A stretch of 15,559 nt of DNA from Baffinella frigidus (GCA_026770585.1 MU646997.1:203791-219349), one strand, 5' to 3'; positions 6,905 to 12,908 are shown, counted from the first letter of the stretch. Program-made: numbers and translations. Notes: generated by a model from the sequence alone, not told the origin.

Positions 6905-6965
6905 TTACAATCCAATGCGAATGGATAAAATTCTAGTACAAATCGTTTAGATGGACTGTATCCGT
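6905..6965. repeat. Fragment shared with family B interior
   Basis: AAATCGTTTAGATGGACTG matches the reverse complement of 13335-13355 (CAGTCCATCTAAACGATT), inside the family B element at 13244-13411; nearby TACAAAT/GAACAAAT also agree. Probably a remnant of a related element. Confidence 0.6.
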
Positions 6966-7026
6966 GAAGCCACCGGTGGCTGCTCAGTGGGGCTGTGCGA
7001 CCCCGATGCGCCGTTCAGCCTCCTGT

Positions 7027-7085
7027 AGGGCTGGCAGACTATGCTTAAGTCGACGTCCTGGATTTGCGATAACAAATCCGTCAAC
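7027..7085. repeat. GTTGAC-type dispersed motif
   Basis: GGCAGACTATGCTTAAGTCGAC, then GTCCTGGATTTGCGATAAC, then AAATCCGTCAACTT is a diverged copy of the ~55-bp motif at 1528-1578, 3104-3142, 11008-11052, 14843-14890 and 14967-15010. The following GGATGCGGGCTCCCTCGCTGCGATG resembles 6590-6615. Confidence 0.75.
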
Positions 7086-7265
7086 TTAGCGCGGAGGATG
7101 CGGGCTCCCTCGCTGCGATGTGCCGGTCTCGTCCCGAGAGAAGAAGGCCTCGGGCATAATGCAAAAATGGTCCAAGATTTTGTATCAGACCATTCAACGT
7201 TTGCCAGTTTTTCCTCCTTGATCTGTCGGGAGTCTCTTAATTGGAACCTAATGGTACCTTGTTTT

Positions 7266-7488
7266 TGCACACCCTAAATCCCAAACGCCAAACATGAAAC
7301 CTGAAATTCCAAACCATAACCCATCACCCCTGAACGCCAAACCCTCCACCCCAAACCCCAAACCCTCCATCCCAAACCCTAGACCATCCACCCCAAACCC
7401 CAAAGCCTAAACCCTAAACCCCCCACCCAAAACCCTTAACCCCAAAGCCTAAACCCCAAACCCTAACCCGAAACCCCAAACGCAGACC
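7266..7488. repeat. Degenerate heptamer array
   Basis: CCCCAAACCCT, CCATCCC and AAACCCCAAA units in irregular 7-bp register. It ends at AAACGCAG, a possible acceptor for the short GC island that follows. Confidence 0.92.
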
Positions 7489-7554
7489 CGGCTCAGCGAT
7501 CCAGCTGGGGCAGCAGCCTCTCCCGGAGCCCAAGCGCGCCAGGTTGCGAGCCTC
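7489..7554 (+). CDS. Short candidate exon between heptamer arrays
   Basis: After AACGCAG the island reads TRLSDPAGAAASPGAQ, then ARQVASLHP, and runs straight into a new heptamer array. A piece of it (GCGCRCCAGGTYGCGAGCC) is repeated at 7730-7750 after the next array, so the array and exon fragment were duplicated as a unit. No donor is clear. Weak evidence overall. Confidence 0.3.
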
Positions 7555-7732
7555 CACCCGAAACCCGAAACCCGAACATTGAAACCCGAAAACCGAAAAC
7601 CGAAACCCAAAACCTGAAACCCGAAACCCGAAACCCGAAAATCGAAACATGAAATAAGAAACCCCAAACCCCAAACCCGACACCCCAAACCGGAAACCCG
7701 CATCCCGGAACCCTCAACCCTGAACCCACGCG
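7555..7732. repeat. AAACCCG heptamer array
   Basis: A purer 7-bp array in which CCCTAAA has shifted to CCCGAAA, with CCGAAAA interruptions. The minus strand has long open frames of GFRVSGFGFR type that are merely this repeat translated. Confidence 0.95.
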
Positions 7733-7905
7733 CACCAGGTCGCGAGCCCCCTTTTTGGCAGATTAGTCAACTGGTGGACAGACCAGCCGGATCAATACGG
7801 ACATCGTAACCGATTTTCGGTGGCTCGGCCAACGAATATTCCTTCGTAGCCCTGGCCCCTAAGCCCTATCCAGTCAATCTTCTGGTGTAGGGTTTAGGGA
7901 ACCCA
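7730..7905 (+). other. Island between arrays, no firm gene
   Basis: It begins with the duplicated ACCAGGTCGCGAGCC. One + frame reads HQVASPLFGRLVNW but no donor or partner supports it. The rest shows no structure that I can name. Confidence 0.4.
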
Positions 7906-7992
7906 AATCCCCAAACCCTAAACCCTAAACGCCCAACCCTAAACCCTAAACCCTAAACCCTAAACCCTAAACCAGATCCCTAAACCCTCAAC
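7906..7992. repeat. Interstitial telomeric repeat, nearly perfect
   Basis: Includes five or more consecutive CCCTAAA units at about 7934-7972, the cleanest telomere-type run in the window. It lies in the interior between exon-like islands, so it is interstitial rather than a chromosome end. Confidence 0.93.
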
Positions 7993-8053
7993 CTAACGAC
8001 CACCCCCTCCGGCAAATGGCTGGCGCCCATGTCAAGCGTAGCGAGCCTGGAAC
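7993..8053 (+). pseudogene. Duplicate exon-like island, copy 1
   Basis: CTAACGACCACCCCCTCCGG, then CAAATGGCTGGCGCCCATG and TCAAGC, matches 8202-8263. One frame gives LTTTPSGKWLAPMSS against LTNPPSGRRLAPMSS; another gives QMAGAHVKR against QTAGAHVKR, so the coding frame is undecided. It passes directly into CCCTACACCCTGAACCCT repeat. Confidence 0.4.
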
Positions 8054-8101
8054 CCTACACCCTGAACCCTGCACTCTGGGCCCGGTCCAGTCAATCTTCT
8101 C

Positions 8102-8204
8102 TAGAGCGTTGTGCAGCGAAGCTTGTTGACTATCCGGTGCAAAACAGTCAACTTGGTCCACTTTTGCGTTATTTCGGAGGGCACCCTCTCTGCACACCGG
8201 TCTA
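8102..8204. mobile_element. MITE family B, short copy (103 bp)
   Basis: Left TAGAGCGTTGTGCAGCGAAG pairs with the right end whose reverse complement is TAGACCGGTGTGCAGAGAGG. The centre has GTTGACT, 14 nt, then AGTCAAC, again the GTTGAC hairpin. It lies between the two copies of the GGCTGGCGCCCATG island. Confidence 0.82.
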
Positions 8205-8320
8205 ACGAACCCCCCCTCTGGCAGACGGCTGGCGCCCATGTCAAGCGCGGCAACCACCGAGGTGGTGCCACGTCCATTCGACGACCTCGAGACCGTCAAC
8301 AAATCCCAGCCGGTCCGAAC
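8205..8320 (+). CDS. Duplicate exon-like island, copy 2 (longer)
   Basis: Starts at the right edge of the family B element and extends beyond the part shared with 7993-8053. One frame continues TTEVVPRPFDDLETVNKSQ and is bounded by heptamer DNA (CGAACCCTACCCCC). The overlapping 136-residue frame (8111-8521) crosses the transposon and the array and is not believable as a whole. Function unknown. Confidence 0.35.
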
Positions 8321-8419
8321 CCTACCCCCTACCCCCTGAACCAGCCGGTCCGACACGCTAAGCCCTACACCCTCCCTGCGAGGCACCCTGAACCCCAAGC
8401 CCTGCACCCTTCGCCAGGT

Positions 8420-8500
8420 CCGCAACCCAATCGCGGGATTGAGGAAGAAGAAGAAGCCCCCCCTCCCGTCCCCGCTGCTAGAAGAGGTCCTCACCCCGAT
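8420..8500 (+). CDS. Candidate exon (PLLEEV type), copy 1
   Basis: After TTCGCCAG| phase 0 reads VRNPIAGLRKKKKPPLPS, then PLLEEVLTPITQN, and merges into CCTAAAACCTAAACCC. A shorter relative at 8565-8612 reads PPPLLAGAEEVITP. The basic cluster KKKK followed by Pro and an acidic end is compatible with a linker, but no domain is recognisable. Confidence 0.4.
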
Positions 8501-8564
8501 CACCCAAAACCTAAAACCTAAACCCCTACACGGTAGACTACGAACCTTTCATCAAAAGTCAAGT

Positions 8565-8612
8565 TCCCGCCCCCGCTGCTGGCTGGAGCGGAGGAGGTCA
8601 TTACCCCTCCTC
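8565..8612 (+). pseudogene. PLLEEV-type exon, copy 2
   Basis: CCCGCCCCCGCTGCTGG, then AGCGGAGGAGGTCATTACCCC, corresponds to CCGTCCCCGCTGCTAG, then AAGAGGTCCTCACCCC upstream. The translated similarity (PLL..EEV.TP) is kept better than the spacing. It follows a heptamer segment, as copy 1 does. Confidence 0.4.
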
Positions 8613-8699
8613 CTCTCCTAAACCTCTCCTGATCCCCTAGACCCCAAACCACCCCCCCGCAACTCAACGCCCGACACTATAACCGGAGAATTCTAATCA

Positions 8700-8782
8700 C
8701 GGCATAAACCCTACACCCTACACCCTAAACCCTGAACCCTAAACCCTAAACCCTAAACCCTACACCCTACACCCTAAACTAG
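8700..8782. repeat. CCCTAAA/CCCTACA array
   Basis: Twelve or so heptamers, several perfect. It ends against a G10 run that begins the acidic-module cluster. Confidence 0.93.
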
Positions 8783-8870
8783 GGGGGGGGGCGATTGTAG
8801 AACAGGAGGAGGAGGCTGAGGAGGAGGAGGAGGAGGAGGAGGAGGAGGAGCGAGTATCGGAGCATTGAAT
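8783..8870 (+). pseudogene. Acidic exon module, copy 1
   Basis: After a G-run the frame reads AIVEQEEEAEEEEEEE, ending at ERVSEH and a stop. The (GAG)n tract is a coding-type expansion shared in altered form by the next three copies. The preceding intron-like sequence (CAACTCAACGCCCGACACT, ACCGGAGAATTCTAATCACG, about 8660-8700) matches the intron before copies 3 and 4. Confidence 0.55.
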
Positions 8871-8894
8871 CTGATGTCGCATTAAATCACTGCA

Positions 8895-8980
8895 GGGGGC
8901 GCAATTGTAGAAGAAAAAGAGGTGGGGGGGGAGCAGGAGGAGGAGGAGGAGGGGGAGAATCCAGACCAAGACCCCTAGCC
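8895..8980 (+). pseudogene. Acidic exon module, copy 2
   Basis: GCAATTGTAGAAGAAAAAGAGG gives AIVEEKEVGG, then EQEEEEEGENPDQDP and a stop at the end of the copy. It is followed by the intron-like stretch TTCCGCGAAACTCGCAGCCC that leads to copy 3. Confidence 0.55.
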
Positions 8981-9036
8981 ACTTTCCGCGAAACTCGCAG
9001 CCCGAACCCCTAACCGGAAAATCGTGATCATGGCAG

Positions 9037-9120
9037 ATGGGGCGCGATTGTAAAAGAAAAAGAGGGAGATGATGATGATGATGATGAGGAGGAGGAGGAG
9101 GAGGAGGAGGAGGACCACTA
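9037..9120 (+). pseudogene. Acidic exon module, copy 3
   Basis: After GATCATGGCAG| it reads AIVKEKEGDDDDDDEEEE in frame 1 relative to the acceptor, whereas copy 4 is in frame 0. The GAT and GAG runs are length-variable. It passes into CCCAGAAACTCGCAGCCC, the intron start-like stretch repeated between copies. Confidence 0.55.
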
Positions 9121-9172
9121 TCCCAGAAACTCGCAGCCCGAAGCCCTAACAGGAGAATTATCGTCATGGCAG

Positions 9173-9316
9173 GGGGGAGAGGGGGGAGCGGGGGAAGAGG
9201 TGGGGGCGATTTTAGAAGAAGAGGAGGAGGATTCGGAGGAGGAGGAGGAGCGACTTTCAGCGGAAGCGCGCGAGACGGAAAAGGCGAATAAGCTTATGAA
9301 GGCGGAGGAGCAACGG
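9173..9316 (+). CDS. Phase-0 acidic/coiled-coil exon, module copy 4
   Basis: This is the best preserved acidic module. It lies between GTCATGGCAG| and CAACGG|GTTCAT and stays open for 48 codons, phase 0 at both ends. The N-terminal third is Gly/Glu-rich, then AILEEEEEDSEEEEERLS, then AEARETEKANKLMKAEEQR, a charged stretch with heptad-like Leu/Ala spacing typical of a coiled coil. Its end is repeated at 9557-9572 and 9645-9668. It joins in frame to the phase-0 exon at 10770, which is also helical. Glu-run length is likely polymorphic. Family unknown. Confidence 0.6.
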
Positions 9317-9733
9317 GTTCATTCCCACCCCCTTTTTGTGTTCTAATCGTTTGTCCCGTAGCCCTCACAGTCTTAGGGTTTAGGATTGATCACTGAATTA
9401 GGAGGCCCTAACCAAGCCTCCCCCCTTTCTTGTTCTCTGAACGCCGTGGGTTCGTCACGACCCCAACCATAATCTCACCCGGGAACATGGTTGATTCATG
9501 GAGCTGCTGATTTATAATTATTTTAAATGTTATATATATGAAATTAAAAAACATCAAGTGGAGGAGCAACGGGTATATCCCCCGGCCCTAACAATCTTAA
9601 GTTTTAGGATCAATCCCTGAATTAACCTCACCTTTAACCAGCTGCTGAAAGCGGAGGGGCAAACGGGTGATTCCCACCCCCCTTTTCTGTGCTCCGAGCG
9701 CAGTGGGTTCGTCCCGGCCCCATACAGACTCTA
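9317..9733 (+). repeat. Duplicated exon-end plus intron module
   Basis: GCGGAGGAGCAACGGGTTCA, ATTCCCACCCCC, then GTGGGTTCGTC at 9302-9454 is repeated at 9648-9715, and a shorter GGAGGAGCAACGGGTATAT with CCCTAACAATCTTAA at 9559-9600. Each copy keeps the exon end (KAEEQR, EEQR, LKAEGQ) and the start of its intron. 9510-9550 is an AT-rich filler. Confidence 0.8.
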
Positions 9734-9810
9734 ATCGGGTACCATATTTTATTTGACGAGCTTAGTAATCTCGAGCCTTGAGTTGAGTGAAATAAGATAT
9801 GGCACCTGAT
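9734..9810. repeat. Imperfect hairpin element (77 bp)
   Basis: ATCGGGTACCATATTTTATT pairs with AATAAGATATGGCACCTGAT, 19 of 24 positions over the full arms. The loop CTCGAGCCTTGAGTTGAGTG is the reverse complement of the repeats at 10227-10245 and 10379-10398. Confidence 0.8.
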
Positions 9811-9840
9811 GAGAGCTGCTCGAAGCGGCAGGGGCGAGAG

Positions 9841-10032
9841 TAAACCCCCCAAACCCTAATCCCCAACCCCTAAACCCTGAACCCTAATCCCTAATCCCTA
9901 GACCCTAATCCCTAATCCCTAGACCCTAATCCCTAATCCCTAGACCCTAAACCTTAATCCCTAAAACATCATCCCTCATCCCTAATCCCTAAACCCTAAA
10001 CTCTAATCCTTAATCCCCAACCCCTAATCCCT
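9841..10032. repeat. CCCTAAT-type heptamer array
   Basis: Units drift to CCCTAAT and CCCTAGA, with a higher-order CCCTAATCCCTAATCCCTAG repeat. It ends TCAACCAG, acceptor of the first STKLL-type exon copy. Confidence 0.95.
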
Positions 10033-10039
10033 CAACCAG

Positions 10040-10112
10040 GCATCGACGAAGCGGCTGAGCTCAGCAGCTGTGTGCGGTCACTTTGGAGGGTGTTGAGAAG
10101 GACGTTCTTGAT
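10040..10112 (+). pseudogene. STKLL exon, copy 1 (broken)
   Basis: After CTCAACCAG it reads ASTKRLSSAAV, and after a diverged gap GAGAAGGACGTTCTTGAT (10095-10112) gives EKDVLD, corresponding to both halves of the intact exon at 10770-10844. The middle is replaced and out of frame (stop at 10093-10095). Followed by a CTAATCCCTAA array at 10124-10205. Confidence 0.6.
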
Positions 10113-10209
10113 CACCACTCACTCATCACTAATCCCTAACTCCTAATCCCTAATCCATAATCCCTAATCCGTAATCTGGAATCCCTGCTCCTAATCCCTA
10201 CTCCTAAAA

Positions 10210-10402
10210 GCATACGGCCCATAGATCACTCAACTCAAGGCTCGTGAGAGTGAGAGAGAGAGAGAGAGAAAAGAGAGAGAGAGACAGGGTGAGGCCTGCC
10301 CCACCAGACAGAGAGGGGGGACGTTACTGTAAAGCAACTGATGCAGGGGGGGGGGGGGCGTATGCATACGGCTCATAGATCACTCAACTTAAGGCTCGAG
10401 AG
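10210..10402. repeat. Direct repeat with GA microsatellite between
   Basis: GCATACGGCCCATAGATCAC, then TCAACTCAAGGCTCG (10210-10247), is repeated at 10364-10402. Between them lie a (GA)n tract at 10248-10310 and a G11-12 run at about 10346-10357. Confidence 0.88.
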
Positions 10403-10410
10403 TACTAATG

Positions 10411-10447
10411 GCGAAAGGCGACAAAGTCGGCAAGGACGTCTCGAAAT
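10411..10447 (+). pseudogene. STKLL exon, copy 2 (second half)
   Basis: GCGAAAGGCGACAAAGTCGG, then CAAGGACGTC, gives AKGDKVGKDVSK and a stop. It corresponds to residues 9-17 of the intact exon and lies just after the second GCATACGG repeat. Confidence 0.6.
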
Positions 10448-10612
10448 AACAACGAAATTGATCAACGTTGACGGTTCTGGTACACACCACACGAGAACGC
10501 TAGAGGGGCCTATTTAAAACCGACGTGCTCTTAAAAGTGGGCATTTGTGTAGTAACCTTCGTTGATTGGTCACGTGACTCTGCGAAATTAGCACAGCCAC
10601 GAATTGGAAAAG

Positions 10613-10640
10613 GTATCGACGAAGCTGCTGAGCTGGGCGA
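10613..10640 (+). pseudogene. STKLL exon, copy 3 (first half)
   Basis: After GGAAAAG| it reads VSTKLLSWA, then departs into NRSK and a stop. Nearly identical in DNA to 10770-10796 (GTGTCGACAAAGCTGCTGAG). 10448-10612 between copies holds a GTTGACGGTTCTGGTACAC motif and no other feature. Confidence 0.65.
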
Positions 10641-10769
10641 ACCGTTCTAAGGGGGTCACGTTAGTACTGTCACGTCCGGAATTTGTACCGGCTTCTGAGC
10701 GGGCGGTACAAAACTTTACTACCAGCACGTCCCCAAGACACACTCCTAAGCCTCATAACCTGGCACCAG

Positions 10770-10844
10770 GTGTCGACAAAGCTGCTGAGCTGGGCGAAAG
10801 GCGACACAGTCGACAGGGACGTCCTCGACGCCACGCGCGCGCGG
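10770..10844 (+). CDS. Phase-0 exon, STKLLSWAKGD type (intact)
   Basis: Exactly 25 codons lie between CTGGCACCAG| and GCGCGG|GTACCA, phase 0 at both ends with no stop. The peptide is VSTKLLSWAKGDTVDRD followed by VLDATRAR: amphipathic and charged, consistent with continuing the helix of the 9173-9316 exon. Five further full or partial copies lie within about 1.1 kb (10040, 10411, 10613, 10954, 11060). An overlapping frame (10604-10927) is Arg-rich and unsupported by those copies. Function unrecognised. Confidence 0.6.
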
Positions 10845-10891
10845 GTACCACCTCAAATCACTTCCGTGTCCTTCTATTTTCTGGTGCCGTA

Positions 10892-10914
10892 GCGTCGGAT
10901 TCCGACGTCCGACG
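10892..10914. repeat. Short GTCGGA palindrome
   Basis: GCGTCGGATTCCGACG is a small inverted repeat, followed by another TCCGACGC, in the intron-like gap between exon copies. No function is evident. Confidence 0.6.
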
Positions 10915-10953
10915 CAGAGTACAATGACCAAACCGATTTGAGATTTGAGCGAT

Positions 10954-10992
10954 GAAGTCGACAGGGACGTTCTCGATGCCACGCGTGCGCGG
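10954..10992 (+). pseudogene. STKLL exon, copy 5 (second half with donor)
   Basis: GAAGTCGACAGGGACGTTCTCG continues to GCGCGG|GTACCC and reads EVDRDVLDATRAR. Only silent or conservative changes separate it from the intact copy, and the donor is kept. It lacks the first half and an acceptor, so it is probably not usable alone. Confidence 0.6.
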
Positions 10993-11007
10993 GTACCCTT
11001 TCGCTCC

Positions 11008-11052
11008 AAAGTTGACGAATGTGTACCGCACACCCAGCGTGTCAACTTAAGA
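11008..11052. repeat. GTTGAC-type dispersed motif (reverse orientation)
   Basis: CCAAAGTTGACGAATGTGTACC, then ACCCAGCGTGTCAACTTAAG, is the reverse complement of the motif at 1528-1578 and parallel to 14843-14890. It separates two partial copies of the STKLL exon. Confidence 0.8.
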
Positions 11053-11059
11053 GTAGCCA

Positions 11060-11101
11060 GCGAAAGGCGACAACGTCGACAAGGACGTTCTTGACGTGGG
11101 C
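11060..11101 (+). pseudogene. STKLL exon, copy 6 (second half)
   Basis: GCGAAAGGCGACAACGTCGAC gives AKGDNVDKDVLDVGI. The copy is truncated at its 3' end by the family C element beginning at 11105. Confidence 0.6.
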
Positions 11102-11104
11102 ATC

Positions 11105-11262
11105 CTAGCTCTGTCCCAGTTCAATTTGGGCTCGCCATTATTTCGCACCCCCCGAAATTTCACAGGTAAATTTCATGGGGGGGGGGGGGGTCAAAATTTG
11201 CCTTTGCAATTTCGGGGGGGGCGAAATAATGGCGAGCCCAAATCCAAGTGGGACAGAGCTAA
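11105..11262. mobile_element. Family C long-hairpin element (158 bp)
   Basis: Left CTAGCTCTGTCCCAGTTCAA continues as TTTGGGCTCGCCATTATTTCG and pairs with the right arm (CGAAATAATGGCGAGCCC, GGGACAGAGCTAA), more than 45 bp per arm. Flanks GCATC (11100-11104) and GTATC (11263-11267) match at 4 of 5, agreeing with the 5-bp duplication of 3083-3221. The loop carries a G13-14 run. Non-coding. Confidence 0.9.
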
Positions 11263-11267
11263 GTATC

Positions 11268-11577
11268 TACCTCTGCCTGAGTAAACCTAAGGATAAGCCC
11301 TATGACCCTACGGTAGGCAATCGGTAGGGACATGTGGTTGTTCATACAGATATCCTCACCAATTATCGCTCAATTCACTGCAAGGGCGGAATTTTTGTAA
11401 AAGTCAATTCACCCACAAATCTGTCGACTTTAGAAACGAGGTACACAGCACGTGTACTTCTTTACTACACATTCGCAGGTGAGTTGACTCAAACAAAAAC
11501 TCCGCACTGGCAGTGCAATTGTGGGCATAACATTCCTGCGTAGCCCGCTGTGTGGTTGATCTGGGATTCCACATCAG
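11268..11577. other. Intergenic/intron-like, one half element end
   Basis: 11300-11316 (CCCTATGACCCTACGG) resembles 11773-11788 inside the family F element. GTAGCCCGCTGTGTGG at 11540-11555 is the exact reverse complement of that element's left end at 11699-11714. This suggests a larger, diverged relative whose right end is at 11555; its left end is not found. The 69-residue frame at 11334-11543 has no support. Confidence 0.5.
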
Positions 11578-11610
11578 GTGTGCAAATCAAACGGTTCCTC
11601 GATTAAGTGG
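11578..11610 (+). pseudogene. WKEEREN exon remnant, copy 1
   Basis: The CCACATCAG| acceptor is kept, and GTGTGCAAA gives VCK in place of VWK; the sequence then diverges. The TTCSACATCAG|GTGTGG border recurs at 11680, 12086, 12443 and 12662, so intron end and exon start were duplicated together. Confidence 0.5.
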
Positions 11611-11680
11611 ATCTGGCTAAGTTGATGAGTTGATTCAATCAACTTAAGTTTGAATCTACTCAAGTTGGCTTCGACATCAG

Positions 11681-11698
11681 GTGTGGAAGGGAGAACAT
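11681..11698 (+). pseudogene. WKEEREN exon copy 2, part before insertion
   Basis: GTGTGGAAGGGAGAACAT corresponds to VWK..REN of the intact copy, with 8 nt missing in between. The exon continues at 11860 (GGAGGAGCTCACGAAGGCC). Removing 11699-11859 exactly gives GAGAACATGGAGGAGCTCAC, reading ENMEELTKAS, the same frame as copies 4 and 5. Confidence 0.6.
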
Positions 11699-11859
11699 CC
11701 ACACAGCGGGCTACGAAGGGATTTTCGGCCCAAATCGGGCCACCTTTCCGTTACCTTATCCATAGGAACCCCCCTATGCCCCTACGGGTTGCCTACCGTA
11801 CGGTCGTAGGTCTTATCGCTCAAGGGTTATTCAAAATCCCTTCGAAGTCCGCTGTGTGG
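11699..11859. mobile_element. Family F element inside an exon copy (161 bp)
   Basis: Left CCACACAGCGGGCTACGAAG and the reverse complement of the right end CCACACAGCGGACTTCGAAG continue GGGATTTT, 25 of 27 positions. Flanking 9-mers GGAGAACAT and GGAGGAGCT are only loosely alike, and both are accounted for as neighbouring exon sequence, so a target duplication is not demonstrated. Confidence 0.85.
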
Positions 11860-11886
11860 GGAGGAGCTCACGAAGGCCTCTATTTC
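11860..11886 (+). pseudogene. WKEEREN exon copy 2, part after insertion
   Basis: GAGGAGCTCACGAAGGCCTC reads EELTKAS, continuing the exon interrupted at 11698. Confidence 0.6.
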
Positions 11887-11907
11887 GAAATGATAATATA
11901 CATGGTA

Positions 11908-11983
11908 AAAGTTGACGGGTCTGGTACAAAACCGTCAACTTTAACTATTATTTTCGCACTCAACTTCTCTGCACACCGCTCTA
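11908..11983. repeat. GTTGAC hairpin plus family B right end
   Basis: AAAGTTGACGG, a 13-nt loop with TGGTACAAAA, then CCGTCAACTTT is a perfect 11-bp stem. It is followed by CAACTTCTCTGCACACCGCTCTA, the family B right terminus. The left terminus is not found, so this is a truncated element. Confidence 0.78.
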
Positions 11984-12086
11984 AGTTGATCTGGGGTTCC
12001 ACGCCCAAAGTTGATTCTGGGTAAGCTGATGTGGGGTTTCACCCCAAAAGTTGATCTGGGTAAGTTGATGTGGGGTTCGACATCAG

Positions 12087-12108
12087 GTTTGGAAGGAGGA
12101 GCGGCAGA
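12087..12108 (+). pseudogene. WKEEREN exon copy 3, part before insertion
   Basis: After TTCGACATCAG| it reads VWKEERQ and is then interrupted by the family E element. It resumes at 12257 (ACGGAGGAGCTCGCCAAGGCC), giving EELAKASS. Joining at the visible element ends leaves the frame one base short, so this copy is either damaged or the border is off by one. Confidence 0.55.
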
Positions 12109-12256
12109 CCGCTATCGAGGCACCCGGGGGTTCGTTTAAAAGCTGAGGCCAGAATCCGGCCTCAGCTTTTTCATTTTAAAAGTCCATTTCTCTTGGGATT
12201 CAGGTGAAAGTTTTTAAAACACTTTAAAATTGAATGACGTCCTCGCTCGGCAGCGG
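12109..12256 (+). mobile_element. Family E element, copy 2, inside an exon copy (148 bp)
   Basis: Full-length relative of 2452-2600. Ends CCGCTATCGAGGCA and CGCTCGGCAGCGG. It contains a perfect stem AAAGCTGAGGCC, 7 nt, GGCCTCAGCTTT (about 12137-12167). No coding capacity. Confidence 0.85.
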
Positions 12257-12292
12257 CACGGAGGAGCTCGCCAAGGCCTCCTCCCGATTAAG
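12257..12292 (+). pseudogene. WKEEREN exon copy 3, part after insertion
   Basis: GAGGAGCTCGCCAAGGCCTC (EELAKAS) completes the interrupted copy. The following CGATTAAGTTGATCAGG starts a segment repeated after copy 4. Confidence 0.55.
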
Positions 12293-12345
12293 TTGATCAG
12301 GCTAAATTGATCTGGGGCTGATATATCAACTTAACCGGGACAAGG
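12283..12345. repeat. Direct repeat of exon-end/intron start (partner 12489-12552)
   Basis: GTTGATCAGGCTAARTTGAT, then CTGGGGCTGATATATCAACT and TAACCGGG, is almost identical in both places, about 205 bp apart. This shows a recent local duplication of an exon plus intron unit. Confidence 0.9.
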
Positions 12346-12443
12346 TCATAATCAACTTTGATCTGGCTAAGTTGGCTGACTTGGCCTTGAATTTAATGAC
12401 GACTAAAACCTACACTAGATCAACTGAATGGGTTCGACATCAG

Positions 12444-12494
12444 GTGTTGAAAGAGGAGCGGGAGAACTTGGAGGGGCTGACCAAGGCCTCCTCC
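12444..12494 (+). pseudogene. WKEEREN exon copy 4
   Basis: TTCGACATCAG|GTGTTGAAAGAGG: reads VLKEERENLEGLTKASS over 17 codons, then TGA. It keeps acceptor and frame with the intact copy through TKAS. The stop may fall in intron if the exon ends here, but no GT donor is evident. Confidence 0.6.
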
Positions 12495-12548
12495 TGAGTT
12501 GATCAGGCTAAGTTGATCTGGGGCTGATATATCAACTTAACCGGGTCA

Positions 12549-12592
12549 AGTTGATATATCAACTTAAGGTCAAGTTGATATATCAGCTTGCC
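12549..12592. repeat. AAGTTGATATATCAACTT palindromes
   Basis: One perfect 18-bp palindrome followed by a near copy (AAGTTGATATATCAGCTT). Same AAGTTGA theme as the surrounding intron repeats. Confidence 0.85.
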
Positions 12593-12662
12593 CAGATCAA
12601 CTGAATGGGTTCGACATCAAAGCTGGACTTTTGTCAAAAGTTGACGTGGGGTTCGACATCAG

Positions 12663-12749
12663 GTGTGGAAAGAGGAGCGGGAGAACTTGGAGGACATGAC
12701 CAAGGCCTCCAATTTGGTCCTCAAGAACCGGAAGGCCCAGAGGTCTTAT
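12663..12749 (+). CDS. Phase-0 exon, WKEERENLEDMTKAS type (best copy)
   Basis: After GGTTCGACATCAG| the frame reads VWKEERENLEDMTKAS, then NLVLKNRKAQRSY, with no stop before the family C element at 12753. This is the longest uninterrupted copy of an exon seen about ten times between 11578 and 14830. The peptide is charged and helical, fitting a coiled-coil rod continuing from 10770. No donor is visible before the element; sister copies suggest the exon ends soon after AQRS. Overall family unrecognised. Confidence 0.55.
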
Positions 12750-12752
12750 TTC

Positions 12753-12908
12753 CTAGCTCTGCCCCAGTTCAATTTGGTCTCGTAGATAGAGTGCCCCCCA
12801 AAAACATTCACAGGTGAATTTTGACCCCCCCCCCCCATGAAATTCACCTGTGAAATTTCGGGGGGGGCACTGTATCTACGAGACCAGATTGAACTGGGAC
12901 AGAGCTAG
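12753..12908. mobile_element. Family C element with 5-bp TSD (156 bp)
   Basis: CTAGCTCTGCCCCAGTTCAA at the left pairs with TTGAACTGGGACAGAGCTAG at the right, and arms continue through GTCTCGTAGATA (about 45 bp). Flanks ATTTC (12748-12752) and ATTCC (12909-12913) match at 4 of 5. The homologous site at 14030-14047 (GAGGTCTGATTTGATCCCGC) lacks the element, serving as an empty site. Confidence 0.92.

Noticed and set aside
7414-7735. Long minus-strand frames of GFRVSGFGFR type
   Set aside because: These are the CCCGAAA/CCCCAAA heptamer translated in three overlapping frames; the same applies to 14434-14804 and 15230-15535.
7906-7992. True chromosome end
   Set aside because: Unique sequence and exon-like islands continue on both sides, and arrays occur in both orientations.
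8760-9167. Minus-strand 135-residue ORF with Pro, His, Leu and Ser runs
   Set aside because: Antisense translation of (GAG)n and (GAT)n tracts. The + strand modules with shared intron borders explain the region better.
12137-12167. Rho-independent terminator (stem plus T run)
   Set aside because: The stem is an internal part of a repeated element in eukaryote-like DNA; the T run is only the complement of the A run opening the stem.
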